Shown piece after piece: positions 13,256 through 23,510 of a stretch of DNA of 64,000 nt. Numbering within the stretch: the first letter of the stretch is position 1; every line of letters begins with the position of its first letter. Position numbers and translations under genes: made by a program. The notes below the pieces were generated by a model, which saw only the letters and a list, made by a program, of their open reading frames with translations, searched no databases and was not told the origin of the DNA. Source of the stretch: Neurospora crassa OR74A (lineage: Eukaryota; Ascomycota; Sordariomycetes; Sordariales; Sordariaceae); NCBI RefSeq assembly GCF_000182925.2, contig NC_026504.1, forward strand, positions 2,356,001-2,420,000. Direction: 5' to 3'.

Positions 13256-16200
13256 TATTAGTCTCTCTAGTACCCTAAACCCCTAATAGTAATGGCAGCG
13301 GCGGTGGTAACTATTATAAATTTATTAAAGCCCCTATTAAAAGTACTATAATTACTTAATATTCCCGCTATATAGTACTAGAGGATTATAGTACGTACGT
13401 ACCTAATGAAGGTAAGGGTTATTATATATTTTATATGTATTTTAAAAATTCTGCTATTTATTAGTAATAGCCCTCTACTATTTAAGAATAGTATTCTTCC
13501 TAATTGGAGGAGGGCTACTTAGGCGGTAAGGTTCCGTTTTACTAATTTTTCCAATACGCGGTAATTTCGGTTCAAAATTTCGAATAATTAGCGGCCGAGG
13601 GCTATATAGCTTTATAAGTTTTTTTAAATCCTTTTATTCTATTTTAATTACTAATTCGATTTTAAGAATATTATTTACTTTATATTTAATTATTCTGTTA
13701 GTAAAGCGCTACTAGCCCCCCTTTCTACTGTTATAATACTTCTAATTACAATTCCGGATACCTCTTCGTCCTTAACCCTAATTTTAATTATAATATTCGA
13801 GAGACTAGAGGCTTTAAAGGAGAATCTTAGGGTTCTTTATATAAATTAGGGTAATTTAATAATTTTATAATTATTATTATTCGTTAAATTATCTTTAATT
13901 AATTACAAATTAATTACTTTAATAAATACTATTATAGAATTTACTTAGAATATTAAGTATACCGTTATTATAATTACTATTTATTTAAATACCTTTATTA
14001 TTAAAATTAATATTTAGATATTTAAAGTAATTTAATCCTTCTAAGAAAGGGTAGTGGCCGGGGCGGTAGGTACTATTTTTAGTGAATTAGTTGTAGAGTT
14101 AGAGGTTTGCGTTAGGAAATTAGAGGAGTAGTATAGGATAATAGAGGGGGATAGGGTATTACTAGGGGAGGAAGAGTTATATATTTATTTAGGTATATTA
14201 TTTAGTAGGGAGGAGGTAGTAAATATTAGGGAATTAGAGGAGGAGGAGGAATTAGGGGAAGGGGTAATAGATATTTAGGTATTAGAGGAGGATTTAGTAG
14301 TATTAATAAAAATAGTATAATAGGAGGAGAATATTCCCGAAGAGAAGATTCGGTTGAAGAAAGTAATTCGGTTTTCGGATTTAGTAAAAGAAATTACCTC
14401 TCCTCTAAAGAAGAGAAGAAGATTATAGGTTCCTAGTGGTAGTATAATTATAGTATTATTATTTTTAAATAATATAATTAAATTAAATACTAAGGCGGCG
14501 TTAGGTACTAGAGAATTTTAAATATAGCGGGCTAGTATTAGCGGCGTTTTAAATTAGCGGCTATATTTTTTACTTCCGGGTACTAATTTTATTTATTTTT
14601 CTTACTCTACTAATATCTCTCCTTTCGTAAATTTATTTAATAGTCTATTATTAATTCGAACGTCCCTATATTACTTCTTAAAGAATTTAAACGCTTCGGT
14701 ATTTTAAAAATCTCCGAATTAATATTATAAAGGTTTATAATATCCTTTCTACTTTATAAAGGCTATCTATTTAATTGGGGGCCCTCTAATATATAAGATC
14801 TTTTTTATATAATATTCTTTCTCTCTTTCTATAATTACTAACGGTAGTTAATTGTTAGCTATAATTTAACCCGGTAGGGGATTTCTAGTAGCCTATTAGA
14901 GGAAATTAATATAAAAAACGTTATAAATATTATTTAAGAGGCTTAAGAGCTCTATAATTAAAGGTAAGAGTATTTTCAAAATTGTGTACTTAGTATATAA
15001 TTAATTTAATTTCTTTTTAAATTTTAATAAAGTATAGTTCTTAAAGTTAAACTATACTTTATCGCCGATTTAGAACCTCTCTACCAATTAATAACTACAG
15101 TTAGCGAACCTCTCTTATTCCTAAACCGCTATAGCTATTATAGTTTAATATAAATTTATAATTTATAATAGTTTTTTAATAAACTACTAAGCCTAAATAT
15201 TAGTAGGTATATAGGAGTTTCTAGTAATTTCGGGGACTACTAGAACTACCAACTCTAGGTCAAATTTATAAACTATAAAGAAGGGAAATATATTAATTAA
15301 AGTATTAATATAGCTATTAATAGCGAATTACGCCAATAAGCACTATTCTTACTAATTATTTTAAGCCTAGTTAATATATACTTTTAAGAAGGCTTATATT
15401 TCTTAATTTATTCGTTCCGGGCCGCCGTTAGTTTAAGGATAATAAGTAGTACTAAAAAACTATTTAATTCCGAGTAATTTGTAGAATTTACTTTAGAACC
15501 GCCTAATTTAATTAAAACCCTAATTACTAATTATAAACTATAGTTATTTATAATACCTTACAAAATAATTTATAAATTTTTTAGTACAAACTTCGGTATT
15601 TATTAATAGTATTAATTCTAATATTATATTCTTACTAAGACAGTCCTTAATAATAAATAGGTAAGTATTACTTCTAATTAACGGGAGGTTTGTAATAAAG
15701 TCTATTTAAACCTTTCGGAAGAATTAATCCGGTACTAGTATTAATTAGAACAACCCCTTCCTTTAGGCTCTCTAATACTTAATAGAGTTATATATATAAT
15801 AGTTATATAGGAACTACTTTATATAAATTTTAAATAATAGTTAGTAGAAATAGCGGACTAGGGCTATAATAGTACCTTCTCTCCTAGGGTACCCGAGTGT
15901 TTGAGAGTTGTATATAATTTGAATAATATAGGTACAAAGTATATTGAATTTTCGGTTGGTATTAAATAGTTTTATAATTTCCATTTTAATAATTACCGGG
16001 TACCCGGAGATCTACAGCCTCCTTTAATATCTTAAGCGCCTAAAGTCGTTAATAAAATAGTCGGCTATCTAAATTTTAAATTTAAAAGAGGGGGGCAAAT
16101 CCCTTATATCGTTTTTTATTATTTTAAGGACTTACTAATATATAATATCCCTTCTTACTATAGAATCCTAGAGCTATTGTAAATCCGGATTTTTAAAAAT

Positions 16201-16899
16201 TTTTATACTCTTCCTCCGAATTATTTAAAAACCCTAAAGACCTATTATTAAAATACGGACGTAATTATATAAAGCGGATTCGGGAATAAATTAGAAATTT
16301 CAAACTTCTTTATTATCTTTAGTAAAATAATTTTACTCCCTCTAAAATAATATATTTAGTACTACTACTTCTTTACCCAACCAATATTAGAATTCAAAAG
16401 AGAACCTAGAAAGGTATTTAGCCCAGCGGGCTTACTATTTAAATAAATACTATTAAATTATAAAATATTTTAAATTATAGTAATTAATTAGGATAGTAAA
16501 ACTATTATAATTATATAATTCAGCCTATTACTCCTATAAGTAATTAATAATTACTAATATTTCTTTATTATAAATAGGGTAATTATATTCTATTAACTTT
16601 AATTTCCTTAAATAAAAGGCTACTACCCGCCGTTAACCGTCTACTACCTATATTAAATAGCCCCCGAGAGTAAACCTACTACAATCGGCCTCTAAGAATA
16701 TCGGACGCTCGGAGTCCTACTTGGTAAGTATAAGCGTTTAAATAAACAAAATCTTAAATAATTAGAATACCTCTTTATATACTACTAACTATTTAAATAG
16801 GACTCCTTTATTAATTAATACTATAAGCGGCGTAGCTATTATAGTAAACTCGGGTATAAATATCTAATAATAATTTATAAATTTTAAAAAACTCCGAAC

Positions 16900-17700
16900 C
16901 CCCTTCTAAGACACTAGAGCGTCCTATTCTAAAATAGCTTTAACCTTCTTAAAGTCTACTTAAATACTTACACCGGCGTAAACAATAAACCCTAAATATT
17001 TAACCTTCTTAATAGCGAATTTGTACTTATCGGGGTCTAAATAAAGCCTAGTATCTTAGAAATACTTAAATACTATATGGACCTTCTATATATAATCTTT
17101 TTAAGACCCGTTGGTAAAAATAAGGACGTTATTTATATACGCTAAGTAGAAGTTATTAAAAAATTTTTATAATATTTAATTAATATATTATTAAAAGGTA
17201 ATTAAAGTACTATATAACTTAAAAGGGATTACTAGTTACTTGAATAGGCTGTAGCGCGTTTAAAATATTATTTTATACTCTTCTCCTTCTACTATTCGGA
17301 TTTTATAGAAAATTTATATTACGTCTACTTTAGAGAATTACTTTATTCCCTTAAGTATTTAAAACGTCTCTCAGATTAACGGTAGGGGGTACTAATTTAT
17401 TCGAATAATTATATTAAGAATTTAATAATTATAATAAAAGTAAAAGTTTCCGTCCGGCTTCTAAATAAAGAGAATAGGGGTTTTAGCGGCCGAATTATTA
17501 GTATAAATAAAACTTTTATTTATTAAATCTCAAAAAATCTTCTTAAATATTAAGAGTTCCTCCTAAAATATATTATACAATAAGCTGAAAGGGAGTAGGA
17601 GATCCTTATTATCGGGCCCCTTCTTCAATTCAATTTTTAAATTAATTCTAAACTTATAATTATTAAAACAATTAGCTTCCTACTTTTTAAAGAGGGGAAT
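16900..17700 (-). pseudogene. Reverse transcriptase domain of E2, RIP-inactivated
   Basis: The minus strand, read through stops, gives TRYSLFK, LVIPFKLYSTLITF, a catalytic-type AYINNVLIFTNGS (degraded Y-DD box, near 17,130) and DYI-KVHIVFKYF. This is the gypsy reverse transcriptase order (TRYGLFEW..., PFGL..., YLDDILIY...). The homologous part of the other copy starts at position 1 of the window. Confidence 0.75.
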
Positions 17701-19778
17701 AAAATCTTAGAAATCCTTAAGGATAATTTATTAAAATTCTTCATTAATCCGGATCCGCTTAAGCACTAAAACCTTCTTAATATTTTTTAACCGAATAATA
17801 AATATAGAAATTTCTATAGTAATCCAGCCCGTCTTTTTCCTTATCTAACGAATATACTTAATAAAGGTAGTAGTAAAAATATATTTAACTCCTTAAAATT
17901 CTTCGAGGAATAGGGTATTAATTTAAAACTTATCAATATAATTTACTTATAATTATATAATACTATACTAAAATTTCTTTTTATAAGGGACTAAATATAT
18001 TTAATTAACTATTAATTAAGGTTTCCCGAAAATAATAGGGTACTCGAATTCTAGGACTATATATATATAAACTAATAAAATACGGCTTTAGAATTCTATA
18101 AAGAAATAGGCAATACTTTAAATAGAGGCACCTTCTATAATTACTATAGCGCTTTAAATTTACTAAACCGGAATCGGTACAATAGGGATTTAGAAATCCC
18201 GAATAATATTTTTACTAATAATAGTATAGTATTAATAACCTTCATTAATAAAAATATAAAATAAATTAGTAGAATTAATAATAATTAATATTAGGGTTAG
18301 TCCTATCTCTATTTAAGTTTTAAACTCTTCTATTTTATTTAATACATCGGGGGTAGGTTCTAGTACCCAATTTTGTACTAGAACTATTCTTTTCCCTAAT
18401 TAAATTCGGAGTCTAAGAATTCGATTATTTAAAATTCTTTATCGAATAGTAAGGTTACTTAAGTAATTTAAATATATACTCCCTTACCTTAAAGATTTAT
18501 AATTGGTAAATATAGGCATTTAGTAATAATATAGCTAATAGTACTACAACGAATATACTATCCTTTAATATAGCGTTTTTTCCTTTCGTCCTATAATACT
18601 TATTTAGCCCGTTCCTTTAGCTAAGCGGAAGACCCTTTACTTCGAGCGCTATAAATATTAGTTATACCTATAAAAATATTGCTATTAGTATTATATCGAA
18701 TCCTAGAGGGCGTGGCGGAGGAAGAACTATAGGTTTGGTACTAGTAGTTAAAACGATTTAAACCGGCAGTAATAGGAATATATATTCTAATTCGCCGGTT
18801 ATTTTAATTACTATTCTATAAGTAGCTCTAGTAGAACGTTTAGAATTCTATAATCTTTTTATATTTATAAGTAATATTCTAGAACTACTCTATATAAATA
18901 AAATAATTATTAAAGAGCTTAATAGTAAAGAGGTAATTACTAAACTTTTTATTAATAGTATAATAAAAGAATCCTAATTTAGCGCAGCTATCCTAATTGT
19001 AGCCGCCCGCTTTCAAAAACTCGTTATTAAAATTAGTAAAAAATTTGGAAAACGGCTCGCTATCCTTCTACTTTATTTTAGCGAAGTTATTAAAGGTATA
19101 GTCTTAGGTATAATAAGTACCGAAGACCTACCGGATCTACTCGAATAATTTAGTTAAATCTTTATTACTGGAGAGGGTACGGGCGGTCTAATAACCCTTT
19201 AATTATTATTATTTATTAATTAGTAGGGTATTGAGGATTTCGATCTATATAGCGTCGGGATCGGTACGCAGACCGGCCTTAAAATTTATATTATATATTT
19301 TAATTAATTTATTATAATAAAAGAGGAAGGTAGTAGGTTTACTATCCTACTAAGGGAATTCGAGGGGCTTCCGCTAGTACGGTTTACCGAAGTTGCTATT
19401 GGAATTATTATTAGCACCGGACTTCTCTTTATCCTTACTGCTACTATTAGAAGAATTTTACTTAGTAGGGTATATAAATTCAAACTTTAAGGTAGGCTAA
19501 GAGTAAATAAAGAAAAGGATTATAAATTTAACCTTCCCCTTTAATTTAGGATTCGCTTACAAAACCCAAAGTAAATTACTAAATAGGCCAATAGTATTGG
19601 AGGGTATTCTAACACTCCCAATTACTAGAAAATTGTAGGAAGCTTCTATATTAGTATTAGTATCGTTATTATTATTCGGTATAGAAAAAGAGACCATTCT
19701 AATACCAATATACGCCGTACTATTAGCTATAGGCTATCCTTCCTTCTAGTAATTAACTAATAAGAAGGTAAAACCTAA

Positions 19779-20083
19779 TATAAAGGGACAATAAAGCGAT
19801 ACGTAGGTATTAACTTTATATATATATATTAAGGTTCTATAAAGAAAGAAAAGGATAAAACGCTACCCTCCGGGTCGCTCGAGTGCTTAAACTTAAATAG
19901 CTATATACTCTAGTAACTGCCTTATAGCTTAAGGTAGTTAGAGAATACTCTAAAAGACCGGGTGCCGGAGGTTCAATGCCGTAGTCCGAATCAATTGGAG
20001 CGGTTTCAATGCGGGCTGCCGCTTTAGTACTCAAGTCTAGCTAGTTAGAGCCAGATGCCTGGTCGGGCGCTAGTCCTATAATA
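19779..20083 (-). repeat. 5' LTR of E2 (305 bp)
   Basis: It is equal in length to 12,502-12,806. The terminal TG on the plus strand has become TA through RIP. The bases next to it (20,084-20,088, GTAGG) repeat 12,497-12,501. Confidence 0.9.
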
Positions 20084-22221
20084 GTAGGTTTGGTGTAATA
20101 GCCTTTTATTTGAAGGATAGATACGAATAGTGCCTAAATATGTAAATACTAGCTAGCTAAATATTGTCCGTTATATTTTTGAGTAAATATTTAATTAAGG
20201 TAGAGATAAAATACGGCCTATTGGAATTAGAGGTTGCTTACTTAGTCTAGGCTATTCGAAGGTTTAAAACGACGATTTATTTAGTAAATTAGCCGGTAAT
20301 TGTTCTAACCGACTATTCTACAACTAAAAGGATTATTAAATAAATAAACCTTCGAATAATATTAATAGATTGGGTTAATTAATACTTTATTAATATATTT
20401 ATTTACTTATTATAATATAACTTTTAGATCTTCTACATCCTTAGTAAATTCAATTTCGTGCCGGACGCCCTTAGCCGCTTGTATGCAATTAGCAACGACG
20501 GTAAAAATCCCAATAGAGAACCCGCCTTAGATAATTTGTAGAAAGATGACGAGGTATACTTAGTAGAGGAATAAGCCCTCTTTATAATAGAGGCGAGGAT
20601 ATCCGACGATTTCTACGAACGTTTAATAAGAGGGTACTAGGAGGATAAGAAGTTTGTAAAAATTTTAAAGGATTTTAAAGGTTTTACTAAGGATAAAGGA
20701 GTAATTTTGTAGGCTGGTTACCCCTTTATTATTAATAATTATTTTATTTACTATAATTGATTAGACGGATTTTAGATATTAAATATCCCTTTTAATTATA
20801 TTAAGGAAGTATTAAACGCTACGTACGACGAAAGATATTATTTCGGTAAGTAGTATATAATATATAATTTAAGAGATTTAACTATTCCTCACAAAACGAG
20901 CCTCGTTAAAAAGTATTTCAAATATTATTTAGACTACTAATTAAATTAAACTAGTAGGGACCCGCTAAATAGAAGTTACTAAACTATCCGTCCCGAGAAT
21001 GTATATTTACTACCTATAAGCGTTATCGCTATCGATTTTATTACTAATTTACCGGAAGTCTCTATAAAGAATTTGCTATAGAAAATCGACGGCTACAATA
21101 TCTTTAATTCCCTTATAACTATTACTAATAAAGTAATTAAGTAAATACTACTTATTTTTAGACATTCTATATATAGCGCCGAAAAATAGGGTAAAGTATT
21201 TGTAAAGCAATTTATCTTATTCGATTAGGGGATGTTAAAGGGTATTATTTCGGATTAGGATTGTAAATTTATATCCGAATTGTAGATAGGGTTATAGAAG
21301 GTATAGGGTACTAAGTTGATAATAATAACCGCCTATTACCTATAGGTAGACGGTTTATTAGAATATAAAAATTAAATAATAGAAATCGCTATTAAATTCT
21401 ATTATTTTATATATCTAAATTCCAATTAGTACGAAATTCTTCTAGTACTTTAATAGAATTTTAATAGCGCCCTTACTTAGCCAATTAATATATTACTATA
21501 CGAATAGCTTTATAATTTTAAACTATTAGGACTATTGGATACCCTATTACTTATAGAGTATAACCTTAAAGCTCCCGTTATTAAGGAATACTTAAAGTAG
21601 GATGCTATATTCGCTATAAACTTCGCGGCGGCTAATACGAAGAGGAAATACAATAACTACTATTATAATATTTAATTCTAGAAGGGAGATAAAGTATTCC
21701 TTCGGCTATACTACGGATACTATTATTTTAGTAATCCCTTATACAAACTTTTATAATAATACTCGAGGCTGTATACTATATTCAAAAAGGTTAGAAACTT
21801 CGCTTACTAGCTCAAATTATTTTGTAGAATGAAGATTCATCTTGTAATATCGGTTGCTTATTTATTATTAATACCTAATAGAAATAATATTTTCGGACGA
21901 AATTTGCTACCCCCGGGCCTAATTAAGGACTTATAGTACGATAACGAATACGAAGTAGAAGCTATTTTAAAATATAAAGAGGTATAAAAGAAATTAAAGT
22001 TCTTTATTAAATAGAAAGGTTAGGGATATTAATATAATTGCTAGATAACGGAGAAGAGTCTAGAGAAGTACTAGGAATTATTAATAGAGTATTAGGATTG
22101 TTAAGGAAGAAAACTTAGTTAGAAGCGTAGAAGAGGACGACTTAAAGAATTGGGAAAAAGGAAGGCTTAATCGTTGGAGGCAGCTAAGGATAGCTGCTTT
22201 TTCGTCCGGCGAGCCGGGACT
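20084..22221 (+). pseudogene. RNase H, integrase and chromodomain part of E1 pol, RIP-inactivated
   Basis: After removal of E2 the frame joins LFVxVDSSFERR (12,470) to FGVIAFYLKDRYE (20,090), an RNase H start. Integrase follows: IAIDFITNLPEVS near 21,030, GIISD near 21,240 (DRD-type site) and the TAYY-VDG region near 21,340. A C-terminal chromodomain-like segment (EYEVEAILKYKE, then FIKWKG-like WKG/YQYNCW residues) lies near 21,950-22,060. Chromodomain-tailed integrases direct chromoviruses to heterochromatin. Many Trp and Gln codons are now stops. Confidence 0.8.
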
Positions 22222-22494
22222 TAATACGGATTATTTTATATATATAGATTAGCTCAGTAATTAATAGTATATATAGGTCGCTTAACCGCCCTACCCGCCT
22301 GCCGGGCTATAGGGTGGGTCTAAGCGATAAAATAAGGAGGTGGGTCCGCCTAGATGGATTATATTAATCTATCTGCGCGCGGCTCCTACTCTTTCTGATT
22401 CTTCCTTCTGCATTACGCTTTATATAGGAATAATATTATTGCTTTTGCATATTAATTGCAGGGTTGTTCTTTGAGGCAGAAGCAGTCCATATTA
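22222..22494 (+). repeat. 3' LTR of E1 (273 bp)
   Basis: It is the partner of 6,407-6,679. Differences are C/T and G/A in both directions, so both strands were mutated. It is followed by the TAAAC target duplication and then by copy A of the DNA transposon. Confidence 0.9.
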
Positions 22495-23230
22495 TAAACT
22501 TATTATAAAATACAAATATTTCTATAGTAAATAAAAAGATCTTTAATATCCATTCGACTACTAATATAAGGAATTATTATAATACCTTTATATAGAATTA
22601 CTTCTTCTTCTACTTCTCCTATCGAAGGTGCCGCTATACAATCTCAGTCGAAACATATATATTATACTCGTTAGTTAAAAAGGCACAAATTTCATTGAAG
22701 TATAAATCGGGTTTCAATATAAGGAAGTTTATAACTTCCTTTATAATATTAATTATAATTAATAAAATATAAGGAGTAATATAGTATATACTATACCTCA
22801 AGCGCCTATATAGGAAGCTTTTTAGTATTTTAGAAAGTTTGCAATAGTAAAAATACTTTACTAATATCTAATAGAATACACTTATATTTCTACGCACTCC
22901 TTATACTTATATTAGTAGTTTTAGCAACGTCGTTAGGATACTCGTTATTTATTAATATTATTATTATTAATACCTTTTAGCGGATATTAAGGTAGTGTAC
23001 TATATTAATAATAGTTTAAAAGATAATGTAAATATTAAAATAGATAATTGTACGACGTAGAGCATTAAAATATTGACTTTTTACACTAGTTTTAACTAAA
23101 TTTCAATATTAAATAATTAAATTAAGTTGTGTAAAGCGATGTCAAATGGCTAGATTTGTTAAATGCGGTGTGTGTGTGTGCACGCATACACACCTCTTGC
23201 CAAGACTGTATAGGCGATTGAGTGTGGGAA
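22495..23230 (-). mobile_element. DNA transposon copy A, second fragment with terminal inverted repeat
   Basis: It is the reverse complement of about 32,687-33,412 in copy B and continues the fragment that ends at 6,406. The outer 200 or so bases carry far less RIP damage than the inside and end in the terminal inverted repeat (23,164-23,230). The edge lies 280 bp past the TSC1 stop codon. Confidence 0.85.
23164..23230 (-). repeat. Terminal inverted repeat of DNA transposon copy A
   Basis: The 67-bp sequence matches both TIRs of copy B (36,955-37,023 directly, 32,687-32,755 inverted). It includes a GT run, GCACGC and a CA run that can pair with each other, then CTCTTGCCAAGACTG and a GGCGATTGAGTGTGGGAA end. 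Confidence 0.9.
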
Positions 23231-23510
23231 CGGCAGGGGTAAGCCGAAGCGCCAAGAATCGTATGACTGTATAGTAACAGTGAACAGCCTCTGGACACTC
23301 GGACGAAATGACTCGGGAATTTTAAATAAAGTGTTATTACAAGGAAGAAAAGACTATACCAATCTTAAGACTTCAATTAATTTAAGCTAAGGGTATTCTG
23401 TAATAGTTGGGCCAGAGCAGGCAAATAACAATATTGTTTTAAGGTTATGTTGTTACTGCGTGCCAACTTTCCCAATTATGTTCCAAACTCCAGCATTGCT
23501 GTCGTAACAC

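Larger units (their letters stand above)
12502..20083 (-). mobile_element. Gypsy-type LTR retrotransposon E2, full-length nested copy, RIP-degraded
   Basis: The 7,582-bp element is bounded by 305-bp LTRs (12,502-12,806; 19,779-20,083) and by the 5-bp direct repeat GTAGG (12,497-12,501; 20,084-20,088). Coding sense is the minus strand: gag-like region about 18.3-19.7 kb, reverse transcriptase about 16.9-17.7 kb, integrase-like region about 14.9-16.4 kb, then a poorly recognised 3' region with a short-unit repeat near 13.1 kb. It splits the RNase H coding region of E1. RIP has introduced stops throughout. The same family recurs at 1-3,042. Confidence 0.9.
6407..22494 (+). mobile_element. Gypsy-type chromovirus retrotransposon E1, complete but interrupted by E2
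   Basis: Both ends are seen: 273-bp LTRs at 6,407-6,679 and 22,222-22,494, flanked by the 5-bp duplication TAAAC (6,402-6,406 and 22,495-22,499). Without the nested E2 (12,502-20,083 plus its GTAGG duplication) the element is about 8.5 kb. Order on the plus strand is LTR, a long AT-rich leader, gag-like region (about 8.7-10.0 kb), protease region (about 10.3 kb), reverse transcriptase (11.6-12.2 kb), RNase H (split at 12,501/20,084), integrase (20.9-21.6 kb), chromodomain (about 21.95-22.1 kb), LTR. Every frame is ruined by RIP, so it cannot move on its own. Confidence 0.9.
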
